This document shows, in pieces, positions 41,841 to 50,652 of a stretch of 64,000 nucleotides of DNA. Origin of the DNA: Curtobacterium sp. VKM Ac-1376. Lineage in GTDB: Bacteria > Actinomycetota > Actinomycetes > Actinomycetales > Microbacteriaceae. The notes beneath the pieces are model-generated. The model was not told where the DNA came from. It did no database searches and saw only the letters and a program-made list of their open reading frames with translations. Every line of letters begins with the position of its first letter. The stretch's first letter is position 1. The stretch covers positions 496,001 through 560,000 of the forward strand of contig NZ_JADKRV010000001.1 in assembly GCF_015351025.1 (NCBI RefSeq). The letters are read 5' to 3'. Both the position numbers and the translations under genes were made by a program.

Positions 41841-42790
41841 TACTGCTTGGCCGCCTTCGCGTCCTGCTCGACCTGGGCGAGCTCGTCCTGCAGCTTCGAA
41901 GCGCTCTCGTCGCGGGCGACCGCCTCGGGCAGGTCCTTCGCGAAGGCCTTCTGCACGGACTCGTCCTGGAACAGCTTCGCGAGCGACAGGTACGTCTTGT
42001 TGTCCTTGTCCTCGTCACGCACGGCGAAGACGTTCACGTACGGGGCCGCGCTCGCGCTCGAGGGGTCGTCCTGGTAGATCGCGTCCGAGATCGGCAGGCC
42101 GGCCGCGGTGGCGAAGTTGTTGTTGACGACGGCTGCGGCGACCGAGCCCTGCTGCAGCGCGTTCGCGGTCTGCGAGGCGTCGAGGGGCTGCACATCGACC
42201 TTCTTGGTCTCGATGTCGTCCGCGGTGGAGAACGCCGAACCGCCGTCCTTCAGGGTGATGAGGTCCGCAGCCTGCAGGATCAGGAGGGCGCGCGCCTGGT
42301 TGATCGAGTCGTTCGGGATCGCGACCTTGGCGTCCGCGGGCAGTTCGGACGGCTCGTCGTACTTCGTCGCGTAGAGCGGCAGCGGGTAGACGGCGGTGGA
42401 GCCGATCGGCTGCAGGTCGTCGTTCGAGGTGACGTTGTAGTCCGCCAGGTACTGGATGTGCTGGAACTGGTTGATGTCCAGCTGGCCGTCCTTGAGCGCC
42501 GGGTTCGGCAGCGAGTAGTCCGAGAAGTTCGTCAGCTTCACGGTGACGTCGAGCTGCTCCTTCGCGAGCTTCGTGTAGGTGCTCCAGTAGCCGAGCGACT
42601 TGTCCGCGACGCCGATCGTGACGGTCTTCGGGGCGGCGTCACCGGCCGCTGCGTCGTCGCTGCCACCGGAGCGGACGGCTCCGACGATGACGGCGACGAC
42701 GATCGCCACGACGACGATCGCGGCGGCGACGATCCAGCCGATCGGGCGCTTGCCCTTCGGCTTCTCGGGCAGTGCGGGCGCTGCTGACAT
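41840..42790 (-). CDS. metQ: MetQ/NlpA-type methionine-binding protein with membrane anchor
   Basis: A 316-residue solute-binding protein: TIGVADKSLGYWSTY, VKLTNFSDYSLPNPALKDGQLDINQFQHI, IPNDSINQARALLILQAADLI, VVNNNFATAAGL, all NlpA-family marks. Unusually it has no lipobox cysteine; residues 18-42 form an uncleaved-looking transmembrane anchor after PKGKRP, so it is probably tethered by its N terminus. First gene of the met operon. No SAM or T-box riboswitch is evident in the 140 bases upstream. Confidence 0.93.
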   Translation of the reverse strand: MSAAPALPEKPKGKRPIGWIVAAAIVVVAIVVAVIVGAVRSGGSDDAAAGDAAPKTVTIGVADKSLGYWSTYTKLAKEQLDVTVKLTNFSDYSLPNPALKDGQLDINQFQHIQYLADYNVTSNDDLQPIGSTAVYPLPLYATKYDEPSELPADAKVAIPNDSINQARALLILQAADLITLKDGGSAFSTADDIETKKVDVQPLDASQTANALQQGSVAAAVVNNNFATAAGLPISDAIYQDDPSSASAAPYVNVFAVRDEDKDNKTYLSLAKLFQDESVQKAFAKDLPEAVARDESASKLQDELAQVEQDAKAAKQ

Positions 42791-42930
42791 GCGGGTGCTC
42801 CTCGTGGGCCGTGCGGTGCGGGGACGCCGTGGTGGTCCGCGGCGTGGACACGAGTGTGACGTGCGCTCCGCCCCGGAGCGAGTTCCGTTCCGCTGTGTTA
42901 CACCGGGGTCACGGTTGGTTGACTCGGACC

Positions 42931-43440
42931 GTGCGCAGCATCGAACTCGTCCTCGGCCCGGAGTCGGACGCCGCCGTGCGGTCGGCGTGGCAGGCGCTCG
43001 TCGACGGGGATCTGCCCAGCCTGGGGCGGCACCCGTCGCCGTCGAACGCCCCGCACGTCACCCTCGCTGCTGGGGAGTCGCTGCCGGTGCCGTCCGCGTT
43101 CCGCACGTCCGTCCCGACGGTGATCCGGCTCGGCGGGCTCCTGCTCTTCCCCGCGGGTGCCGGACGGTCCGTGCTCGTGCGCGCGGTCGTGCTCGACGAC
43201 GCGCTCACGACCTTCCACCACGAGGTGCACGCCGTCGCTCCCGGTGGCGTCGACACCTCGCTGCCCGGGCGGTGGTCGCCGCACCTCACGCTCGCCCGTC
43301 GGGTGCGCGACGAGGACCTTCCACGCGCCGTCGCCGCGCTGCGGTCGGTGCCCCTGCCGGAGACGCTGGACGTCGGCGGCGTGCGGCACTGGGACGGCGA
43401 GACGCGGACCATCACCCCGCTCGCGTTCGCGTCCGTCTGA
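42931..43440 (+). CDS. 2'-5' RNA ligase-like phosphoesterase (2H family)
   Basis: A 169-residue protein with the two H-x-T motifs of 2H phosphoesterases, PHVTLA near residue 33 and PHLTLA near residue 113, spaced as in the family. RSIELVLGPESDAAVRSAWQAL opens the first lobe. 2H enzymes hydrolyse 2',3'-cyclic phosphates or ligate RNA halves; the natural substrate is unknown. GTG 42931 is chosen as start; no clear ribosome site. Divergent from metQ. Confidence 0.85.
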   Translation: MRSIELVLGPESDAAVRSAWQALVDGDLPSLGRHPSPSNAPHVTLAAGESLPVPSAFRTSVPTVIRLGGLLLFPAGAGRSVLVRAVVLDDALTTFHHEVHAVAPGGVDTSLPGRWSPHLTLARRVRDEDLPRAVAALRSVPLPETLDVGGVRHWDGETRTITPLAFASV

Positions 43441-43476
43441 CCGCTGGGCGGGGTCGCGTCGGGCGGGTTGCCGCAT

Positions 43477-43542
43477 CCGGAACCAGCTTCCGGACACAGC
43501 ACCGCGCGATCCCGTGGTTCCGTGTCCGGAACCTGGTTCCGG
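43477..43542. repeat. Long intergenic hairpin, CCGGAACC type
   Basis: Arms of 23 bases (43477-43499 and 43520-43542, starting CCGGAACCAGCTTCCGGACA and CCGTGTCCGGAACCTGGTTC) pair with two mismatches; each arm also holds an internal CCGGAA/TTCCGG symmetry. It lies between the ends of the convergent RNA-ligase-like and alditol-oxidase-like genes and can act as a bidirectional terminator. Confidence 0.75.
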
Positions 43543-43570
43543 CGGGCGGGGCACGGCCGGGAGGCCCGGG

Positions 43571-44818
43571 TCAGGTCCCGAGCACCCGCTCGCCGAAGGC
43601 GGATGCGAACGTCCGGTCCGGGTCGGCCCGGGCGACGAGGTCGCGGAAGTCCGCCACGCGCGGGTACAGTCCGGCGATCGCGGCGGCGTCGACCGAGCTC
43701 ATCTTGCCCCAGTGCGGTCGACCGCCGAACGGTGCCAGCCGGCTCTCGAGGTCGGGCAGGACTGCAGCCACCTCGGCGGGGTGCTTCTTCCAGGTGAACG
43801 CGATGCAGAGCACGTCCTCGCCCTGGGCCGGGCTGAGCCAGAACCCGTCCGCGGCCATGGTCCGGAGTTCGCAGACGTGCAGGTGGGGCTGGATCCGGTC
43901 GGCCAGGCCCCGGAGCGCGTCGAGTGCGGCCCCCGCGTGCCGGAGCGGGACGAAGTGCTCGCTCTGCACCTCGGACCCGTGGCTCGGGACGGACCCGATG
44001 GGGAAGTGCGGCAGGCGGTCCCACCACGGCCCCACCGATCCGTCGCGGGCGGTGCGGCTTGCGTCACCGGGGGCGCCGGGCGACCGGGGAGCGCCGAGCA
44101 GCTCGCCCGGCACGGGGACGTCGTCGTCGCCGTCGGGCACGCGGGACTTCAGCAGGACCTCGCTGATCTCGTCGCCGAAGACCGTGTACGAACACACCGA
44201 GGTCCCGGCGGCGTGCACCTCGGCCACGTGCTCGGTGAAGGTGTCCCACGGGATCGGACCGTAGACGTCCTGGCGCATCCGGTAGGCGGGTTCGACGTCG
44301 AGGGTGACCCGCGTGACGATCCCGAGCAGCCCGAGGTGCAGGACGGCTCCGTCGAAGTCCGGGTCCGAGCGGTCGATCGTCCGCTCGGAGCCGTCGGGCC
44401 CGAGCACCCGGAACGACCGGACCGCGGTGCTCAGCGAGCCGAGCGTGGTTCCGGAGCCGTGGGTACCGGTGGCGACCGCGCCGCCCACGGAGATGTGCGG
44501 CAGGGATCCCGTGTTGTGCAGGGCGAACCCGGCACGGTCGAGGTCCGGGGCAACGTCGCCGTACCGGGTGCCGGCACCGAGCGTCGCCGTCCGCCGGTCC
44601 GCGTCGACGACCAGGTCGGTGGGGATCCCGGTCAGGTCGAGCAGCACCCCCGGGGTGTCCGCGACGTCGTTGAAGGAGTGGCGGGTGCCGAGGCCGTGGA
44701 CCCGGGGCGACCGGGCCACGATCGCGGCTGCCTCGTCGAGCGACGACGGTCGCAGGACCTGTTCGGCGGTGTAGGTGACCGTGCCGGACCAGTTCAGCTC
44801 GCGCACCGTCGACCGCAT
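43571..44818 (-). CDS. Alditol oxidase-like FAD-linked oxidase
   Basis: A 415-residue VAO-family flavoprotein with the same length as Streptomyces AldO. His47 in GLGTRHSFNDVADT is at the covalent FAD-histidyl position. PP-loop GSLPHISVGGAVATGTHGSG, LGLLGIVTRVTLDVEP, and the C-terminal ALO domain with FIPLR-like FVPLR, CELRTMAADGFWLSP and PHWGKM, which shape the substrate site. It should oxidise alditols or sugar lactones at C1 with O2, giving H2O2. Monocistronic. Confidence 0.92.
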   Translation of the reverse strand: MRSTVRELNWSGTVTYTAEQVLRPSSLDEAAAIVARSPRVHGLGTRHSFNDVADTPGVLLDLTGIPTDLVVDADRRTATLGAGTRYGDVAPDLDRAGFALHNTGSLPHISVGGAVATGTHGSGTTLGSLSTAVRSFRVLGPDGSERTIDRSDPDFDGAVLHLGLLGIVTRVTLDVEPAYRMRQDVYGPIPWDTFTEHVAEVHAAGTSVCSYTVFGDEISEVLLKSRVPDGDDDVPVPGELLGAPRSPGAPGDASRTARDGSVGPWWDRLPHFPIGSVPSHGSEVQSEHFVPLRHAGAALDALRGLADRIQPHLHVCELRTMAADGFWLSPAQGEDVLCIAFTWKKHPAEVAAVLPDLESRLAPFGGRPHWGKMSSVDAAAIAGLYPRVADFRDLVARADPDRTFASAFGERVLGT

Positions 44819-44897
44819 GCCGCCCACCCTGCCACGCGGGGCCGCGGCCCGTGCGTGACGCGGCGGTGTTCGGCGTCGTGCCTGCGTCGTGCCTGCG

Positions 44898-46379
44898 TCA
44901 GTGCACGGGCGGCGGCGTCGGCGCACCCTCGGGCAGATCCGGACGACGGACGAACACCGAGGCCAGGATGCCGAACAGCGAGATGACCGCGCCGACCAGG
45001 AAGGCGGTCCCGACACCCGAGGCGGTGGCGACGGCGAGTCCCTCGGCTCCGGAGCCCTCGACAGCGGTCGCCGCGCCGATGGTCAGCAGCGTGACGAACA
45101 GTGCCGTACCGGCGGCACCGGCGAGCTGCTGCGCCGTGCCGAGCACCGCGCTGCCGTGCGAGTACAGCTTCGGGGGCAGCCCGCCGAGCGCCGCGGTGAA
45201 CAGCGGCGTGAAGGTCAGGGCCAGGCCGACGCTGAGCAGGACGTGGGCGCCGAGCACGAACCAGACGCTCGTGTCCACGTCGACCGTGGAGAGCGCCCAG
45301 AGCACGGCGCTGACGATGATCGATCCGGGGATGAGCAGCACGCGGGGACCACGACGGTCGTAGATGCGACCGACGATCGGGGAGAGGAGGCCCATCAGGA
45401 GCCCGCCGGGGAGCAGGAGCAGCCCCACCTGCAGCACCTCGAGCCCGAGGACGCGCTCGAGGTAGATCGGCAGCAGGATCAGCGTGCCGAACATGGCCAT
45501 GAAGCTCAGGCCCATCGCGACGATCGGCACCGTGAAGCCGCGCGTGCGGAAGGTGCGGAGGTCGAGCAGGGCGCTGTCCGTGCGCTGGAGCCGGGTCTGC
45601 CGGACGATGAACACCGCGAGGGCGACGGCGCCGACGACGAGCGCGCCCACCGGGACGGCCAGACCGGTCGTGGCGGCTTCACCGATGCTCGACAGCCCGT
45701 AGACGATGCCGCCGAACGCGAAGGCGGACAGCACGACCGAGAGCACGTCGATCGGTGCCTTCCGCGGCGTGGAGACGTTCTGCACCTTGACCATGCCGAG
45801 GATGAGTGCGGCGATCGCGATCGGCAGGACGAAGCCGAACAGCCAGCGCCACGAGAACGCGTTGAGGATGAGGCCGGAGATGGTCGGGCCGATCGCCGGG
45901 GCGACCGAGATGACGATCGAGATGTTGCCCATCACCCGGCCGCGGTGCGCCGGGTCGACCAGGGTCAGGACCGTCGTCATGAGCAGCGGCATCATGATCG
46001 CGGTGCCGCTGGCCTGCACGATGCGGCCGACGAGCAGCAGGGTGAACCCGGGCGCGAGCAGCGCGATCAGCGTGCCGAGGGAGAACAGCCCCATCGCCCA
46101 GGCGAAGACCGGGCGGGTGTTGAACCGCTGCAGCAGGAACCCGGTGATCGGGATGACGACCGCCATGGTCAGCAGGAAGCCCGTCGTGAGCCACTGGCCG
46201 GTCGCCGCGCTGATGTCGAGGTCGTCCATGAGCCGGGGCAGCGCAACGCCCATGATCGTCTCGTTGAGGATGACGACGAACGCGGAGACGAGCAGCAGCC
46301 CGATCACGAGTCGGCTCTCGGCAGGGGACGGCTGCGAGACGCTTCCCGTTCGGGGTGCGGAATCGACGGCCTGGGTCAT
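44898..46379 (-). CDS. DHA2-type multidrug MFS transporter
   Basis: A 493-residue exporter with about 14 membrane segments. LLVSAFVVILNETIMGVALP is the DHA2 TM1 motif; TGFLLQRFNTRPVFAWAMG motif A region; GRIVQASGTAIMMPLLMTT and APAIGPTISGLIL (motif C antiporter signature). It resembles the MDR family MFS/LmrB-QacA group. It follows the alditol oxidase promoter region by about 80 bases but is probably a separate unit. Confidence 0.92.
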   Translation of the reverse strand: MTQAVDSAPRTGSVSQPSPAESRLVIGLLLVSAFVVILNETIMGVALPRLMDDLDISAATGQWLTTGFLLTMAVVIPITGFLLQRFNTRPVFAWAMGLFSLGTLIALLAPGFTLLLVGRIVQASGTAIMMPLLMTTVLTLVDPAHRGRVMGNISIVISVAPAIGPTISGLILNAFSWRWLFGFVLPIAIAALILGMVKVQNVSTPRKAPIDVLSVVLSAFAFGGIVYGLSSIGEAATTGLAVPVGALVVGAVALAVFIVRQTRLQRTDSALLDLRTFRTRGFTVPIVAMGLSFMAMFGTLILLPIYLERVLGLEVLQVGLLLLPGGLLMGLLSPIVGRIYDRRGPRVLLIPGSIIVSAVLWALSTVDVDTSVWFVLGAHVLLSVGLALTFTPLFTAALGGLPPKLYSHGSAVLGTAQQLAGAAGTALFVTLLTIGAATAVEGSGAEGLAVATASGVGTAFLVGAVISLFGILASVFVRRPDLPEGAPTPPPVH

Positions 46380-46532
46380 GCGGGGCTCCTGGTGGGTCAC
46401 GACTGGTGGAACGGGTGTGGCGCAGGACGCGCACACAGGCCAACCGCCTGAGTGGATGCGATTATTCCGGTTCGCTCCGACATCCGCGGACGGAGGACCG
46501 GTGCCGCGCGATCCGTCCTGCCGCGAACCCGC

Positions 46533-46814
46533 TCAGTGCAGGATGGCGAACCCGTCGGCGTCCCCGTGGGGCACGACCGTGCGCAGCGTGACGTCGGTCA
46601 CCGTCGCAGAGGGCGGCCCGGTGCGGAGGCACTCCACCAGCGAGTCGACCGCCACCGACGGTCCCTCGGCCTCGACCTCGACGGTGCCGTCGAACAGGTT
46701 CCTGGCGTACCCGACGAGGTCGAGCCCGTCGGCCTTCCGAGCGGTCCAGTAGCGGAAGCCGACCCCCTGGACCGTCCCCGACACCACGGCATGCACCCTC
46801 GTCACCGTCGTCAT
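46533..46814 (-). CDS. Acylphosphatase
   Basis: A 93-residue acylphosphatase from ATG 46814 (a GTG three codons earlier is possible). VVSGTVQGVGFRYWTARKA holds the phosphate-binding loop with catalytic Arg, and VGYARNLFDGTVEVEAEG holds the catalytic Asn. It hydrolyses acyl phosphates such as carbamoyl or 1,3-bisphosphoglycerate phosphate. Small, cytosolic, monocistronic, divergent from nrtR. Confidence 0.95.
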   Translation of the reverse strand: MTTVTRVHAVVSGTVQGVGFRYWTARKADGLDLVGYARNLFDGTVEVEAEGPSVAVDSLVECLRTGPPSATVTDVTLRTVVPHGDADGFAILH

Positions 46815-46894
46815 GCCGTTCACGGTATCCGCAGGCAGCTGTCGGCACTTTTCGGTCCTGTGACGATCTCGTGACGGTGGCGAGCACGGTCGGT

Positions 46895-46941
46895 GATAGT
46901 GTCATTGCAACCCGAACACTTCGAGTCAGATTGACACTATC
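46895..46941. promoter_or_regulatory. Candidate NrtR operator: inverted repeat GATAGTGTCA
   Basis: GATAGTGTCATT (46895-46906) and ATTGACACTATC (46930-46941) are inverted 12-base arms with one mismatch, separated by 23 bases, directly in front of the nrtR-nad operon start at 46948. The right arm contains the only -10-like box (TATCTT from 46939). A repressor bound here would block the promoter. Confidence 0.7.
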
Positions 46942-46947
46942 TTTCCC

Positions 46948-47685
46948 ATGGACGAAGCAGGCATCCGCGTCGCGGTCTCCACCGTGATCGTCGCCCTGCG
47001 CCCGCACCCCGACACCGGGGCTCCGGCGCTGTGGATGCCGCTCGTCCGTCGCGTCGCGGAGCCGTTCGAGGGGTCGTGGGCGCTGCCCGGTGGCTGGGTC
47101 GGCGTGGACGAGGGGCTCGAGGACTCGGCGGCCGCCCGACTCCGTGAGACGACGAACGTGCAACCGCGGTACCTCGAGCAGCTGTACGCGTTCGGCGACG
47201 TCGGCCGCTCGCCGAGCCGCGTCGTGTCGATCGTGTACTGGGCGCTCGTGCACCCGGACGAGGCGAACGTCGTCCCCGACGACTGGAACGTCCGGTGGTT
47301 CCTGGCCGACGAGCACCCACCGCTCGCCTTCGACCACGACCGCATCGTCGAGTACGCCCTGTGGCGGCTGCGCAACAAGGTGTCCTACTCACGGATCGCC
47401 CAGGCGTTCCTCGATGACCGGTTCACCCTCGCCGAACTCCGTGGCGTGTACGAGGCGGTGCTCGGCCGGGCGCTCGACCCCGCGAACTTCCGACGGCAGG
47501 TCGAGAAGACCGACGCGGTCCTGCCGACCGACGAGACCACGAGCGGGGACCGGCACCGACCGGCCCGGCTGTACCGCTCGAACCCCGACCTCGCCTACGC
47601 GGACAACGGCCCGCTGCGCGCCGGGGCCGACCAGCACCAGCGCCAGCACCAGCGCCAGCAGCAGCGCCAGCAGCGGAACCGATAG
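46948..47685 (+). CDS. nrtR: NrtR-type Nudix-domain transcriptional regulator of NAD synthesis
   Basis: A 245-residue protein: Nudix fold (about 5-140) plus a C-terminal winged helix (about 150-215, KVSYSRIAQAFLDDRFTLAELRGVYEAVLGRALDPANFRRQ split by turns). The Nudix box is degenerate: the catalytic RExxEExG reads ARLRETTNV, as expected for a sensor of ADP-ribose-type NAD metabolites, not a hydrolase. A Gln/Arg tail ends the protein (hexamer-rich DNA 47635-47679). No Shine-Dalgarno lies before the ATG, so the mRNA may be leaderless. Seven bases before nadA. Confidence 0.9.
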   Translation: MDEAGIRVAVSTVIVALRPHPDTGAPALWMPLVRRVAEPFEGSWALPGGWVGVDEGLEDSAAARLRETTNVQPRYLEQLYAFGDVGRSPSRVVSIVYWALVHPDEANVVPDDWNVRWFLADEHPPLAFDHDRIVEYALWRLRNKVSYSRIAQAFLDDRFTLAELRGVYEAVLGRALDPANFRRQVEKTDAVLPTDETTSGDRHRPARLYRSNPDLAYADNGPLRAGADQHQRQHQRQQQRQQRNR

Positions 47686-47692
47686 GGGACCC

Positions 47693-48964
47693 GTGTCCAT
47701 CGCCACGACCATCGAACTCATCTCCAACGGCAAGGCGGGCGGCAGCACCTGCACGCCCGATCTCGCCATGCCGACGTGGGACTTCGACTCCCGCCCCGGG
47801 TACGGCCCCGGCTCGTCGATGTCCGACGTCATCCCGACGAGTGCCCCGCGCCAGGGTGTCCTGCCCGACGAGTACAAGACGACGCCGACCGACGAGCTGC
47901 ACGACCGCATCGAACGGGCGAAGGCCACCCTCGGCGACCGCGTCGTGGTGCTCGGGCACTTCTACCAGCGCGACGAGGTCGTCCGGCACGCGGACTTCCT
48001 CGGCGACTCGTTCCAGCTCGCCAACGCCGCCCTGACCAAGCCCGACGCCGAGGCGATCGTGTTCTGCGGCGTGCACTTCATGGCCGAGACCGCCGACATC
48101 CTGGCGCGCGACGACCAGCGCGTGATCCTGCCGAACCTGGCCGCCGGCTGCTCGATGGCGGACATGGCCGACATCGACAGCGTCGAGGCCGCGTGGGCCG
48201 AACTGGCCGCCGTCTACGGGACCGAGCCGGACGCCGACGGCCGAGTGCCCGTCATCCCCGTGACCTACATGAACTCCGCCGCCGACCTCAAGGCCTTCTG
48301 CGGGCGGAACGGCGGCATCGTCTGCACGTCGTCGAACGCCGCCACCGTGCTGGAGTGGGCGTTCGAGCGCGGGCAGCGCGTGCTGTTCTTCCCCGACCAG
48401 CACCTCGGGCGCAACACTGCGAAGGCCATGGGCATCAGCACCGACCTGATGCCGATGTGGAACCCGCGGCTGCCCGGCGGCGGCAACACCGCCGCCGACC
48501 TGCTCGAGGCGAAGGTCGTCCTCTGGCACGGCTTCTGCTCGGTGCACCGACGCTTCACCGTCGACCAGATCGACCAGGCGCGACGGGAGCACCCGGGGGT
48601 CCAGGTCATCGTGCACCCCGAGTGCCCGATGGCCGTCGTCGACGCCGCGGACCACGCCGGCAGCACCGACCTGATCCGGAAGACCGTCGCCGCGGCCACC
48701 GAGCCCACCACGTTCGCGATCGGCACCGAGATCAACATGGTGAACCGGCTCGCGGCCGAGTACCCGCAGCACACGATCTTCTGCCTCGACCCCGTGGTGT
48801 GCCCGTGCTCGACGATGTACCGAATCCACCCCGGCTACCTCGCCTGGGTGCTCGAAGCACTGGTCCGCGGCGAGGTCCTCAACGAGATCGTCGTCCCCGC
48901 CGTCGTCCAGGCCGACGCCAAGATCGCGCTCGAGCGCATGCTCGCGGCGAAGCCCCGAGCCTGA
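47693..48964 (+). CDS. nadA: Quinolinate synthase
   Basis: A 423-residue long-form NadA with GTG start seven bases after nrtR. It condenses iminoaspartate with dihydroxyacetone phosphate using a 4Fe-4S cluster. Seen are VVLGHFYQRDEVV, GDSFQLA, CGVHFMAETADIL, AAGCSMADM, GIVCTSSNA, HPECPM, and DPVVCPCSTMYRI; three of these cysteines ligate the cluster. The first 65 residues form an actinobacterial N-terminal extension. Second gene of the NAD operon. Confidence 0.97.
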   Translation: MSIATTIELISNGKAGGSTCTPDLAMPTWDFDSRPGYGPGSSMSDVIPTSAPRQGVLPDEYKTTPTDELHDRIERAKATLGDRVVVLGHFYQRDEVVRHADFLGDSFQLANAALTKPDAEAIVFCGVHFMAETADILARDDQRVILPNLAAGCSMADMADIDSVEAAWAELAAVYGTEPDADGRVPVIPVTYMNSAADLKAFCGRNGGIVCTSSNAATVLEWAFERGQRVLFFPDQHLGRNTAKAMGISTDLMPMWNPRLPGGGNTAADLLEAKVVLWHGFCSVHRRFTVDQIDQARREHPGVQVIVHPECPMAVVDAADHAGSTDLIRKTVAAATEPTTFAIGTEINMVNRLAAEYPQHTIFCLDPVVCPCSTMYRIHPGYLAWVLEALVRGEVLNEIVVPAVVQADAKIALERMLAAKPRA

Positions 48965-48996
48965 CCCGCGAGCCAGAACGACCAGGGGAGACCACC

Positions 48997-50652
48997 GTGC
49001 ACGTCGTCATCGTCGGCTCGGGCATCGCCGGGCTGACCGCAGCGATCCGCGCCAGCACCGCCCACGACGTCACGCTCGTGACGAAGGGGGCGCTCGCCGA
49101 CAGCGCCACCGCGTACGCCCAGGGCGGCATCGCGGTGGCGCTCGGCGCCGACGACTCGACGGCGCTGCACCAGGCGGACACGCACGTCGCGGCCGCGGGC
49201 AGCGCCGATGCCCGTGCCGTCGAGGTCCTCTGCACCGACGGCCCGGCACGGGTCCGCGACCTCCTCGCCCTCGGCGTGCCCTTCGACCGGTCGACCGACC
49301 CCGCCGGCCTCGACCGGTACGGCGACGACCTCGCCCGCGGCCGCGAGGCCGCACACGGTCGCTGGCGCGTCGTGCACGCCGACGGCGACGCGACGGGGAC
49401 CGCCATCGAGCGCACCCTGATCGACGCGCTGCACCGCCGGCACGTCACGATCCTCGAGCGCACCAGCCTGACCGACCTCGTCGTCCGCGACGGCGGCGTG
49501 GTCGGGATCGACGTGCTCGACCTGCTCGGCGAACCCCGGCGGATCGCCGCCGACGCCGTCGTCATCGCCTCCGGGGGAGCGGGGCACCTGTACCGCGAGA
49601 CCACCAACCCCCTGGTCGCGACCGGTGACGGGGTCGCCGCCGCCTGGCGCGCCGGTGCCGTCCTGGCCGACCTGGAGTTCGTCCAGTTCCACCCGACCCG
49701 GCTCGCCGTGCCCGGCGGCGGACTGGTGTCCGAGGCCGTCCGCGGTGAGGGCGCGGTCCTCCGGGATGCCACCGGCCGACGGTTCATGACGAGCGTGCAC
49801 CCGGACGCCGAGCTCGCCCCGCGCGACGTCGTCGCCCGGGGGATCGCCGCCGCGATGCGCGACCAGGGCGGTGCCCCCGTGCTCCTCGACACCACCGGAC
49901 TCGACGCCGGCTTCCTGGTCAGCCGGTTCCCCGGACTCACCCGGGCCACGCGCGACGCCGGCTTCGACTGGACCCGCGAAGGCGTCCCGGTCGCACCCGC
50001 CGCGCACTACTCGATGGGCGGCATCGCCACCGACGCCGAGGGACGGACGAGCCTGCCCGGACTCCTCGCCGTCGGCGAGGCCGCGTGCACCGGCGTCCAC
50101 GGGGCCAACCGCCTCGCCTCCAACTCGCTGCTCGAGGGACTCGTCTTCGCGGTCCGCGCCGCGGACGCGGTCGCCGCGCCGCGACCCGGCCTGCTCCGCC
50201 TGCGCGGTGACGCCGGTCTCCACATCACGAGCGTGCCCCGGGCGGCGGACGCGATCCGGGCCTCCCGAGAAGGGCTGACGGGAGGCGCGGATCACCGTGA
50301 CCCGACCGCGGACGTCCGCCACGCGGTCCAGTCCGTCATGACGGACCGCGTCGGGCTGCTCCGTGACGCCGACGGGCTGGCGAGCGCGCGCCGCGAGCTC
50401 GACGCGCTCACCGCGCCGACCACCGGTGGCGTGCGTGAGCACGAGGACCGTGCACTGCTCGACCTGGCCCGACTCGTGGCGCTCGCCGCCGAGGCCCGCA
50501 CGGAGTCCCGGGGGGCGCACGCCCGCACCGACCACCCCGACACCGACCCCGCCGCCCCGGCCTCCTACGCCTGGGTCGCCGAACGCCCCGACCCACACGA
50601 CAGCGCACACGCCGACGGCTCCACCGTCGTTCCGCAGGAGGTACCCGCATGA
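48997..50652 (+). CDS. nadB: L-aspartate oxidase
   Basis: A 551-residue flavoprotein that oxidises L-aspartate to iminoaspartate for NadA. FAD motif VVIVGSGIAGLTAAIRA, SATAYAQGGIAVAL, ASGGAGHLYRETTNP, FVQFHPTRLAVP, EAVRGEGAVLRD, and HYSMGGIATD with GANRLASNSLLEGLV. The fumarate-reductase-like helical C terminus ends in a Pro/Asp/His-rich tail. GTG start with AGGGGAG upstream. Overlaps nadC by four bases. Confidence 0.97.
   Translation: MHVVIVGSGIAGLTAAIRASTAHDVTLVTKGALADSATAYAQGGIAVALGADDSTALHQADTHVAAAGSADARAVEVLCTDGPARVRDLLALGVPFDRSTDPAGLDRYGDDLARGREAAHGRWRVVHADGDATGTAIERTLIDALHRRHVTILERTSLTDLVVRDGGVVGIDVLDLLGEPRRIAADAVVIASGGAGHLYRETTNPLVATGDGVAAAWRAGAVLADLEFVQFHPTRLAVPGGGLVSEAVRGEGAVLRDATGRRFMTSVHPDAELAPRDVVARGIAAAMRDQGGAPVLLDTTGLDAGFLVSRFPGLTRATRDAGFDWTREGVPVAPAAHYSMGGIATDAEGRTSLPGLLAVGEAACTGVHGANRLASNSLLEGLVFAVRAADAVAAPRPGLLRLRGDAGLHITSVPRAADAIRASREGLTGGADHRDPTADVRHAVQSVMTDRVGLLRDADGLASARRELDALTAPTTGGVREHEDRALLDLARLVALAAEARTESRGAHARTDHPDTDPAAPASYAWVAERPDPHDSAHADGSTVVPQEVPA

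Noticed and set aside
42791..42930. SAM or T-box riboswitch before metQ
   Set aside because: The 140-base gap has no recognisable conserved riboswitch core or terminator/antiterminator pair.
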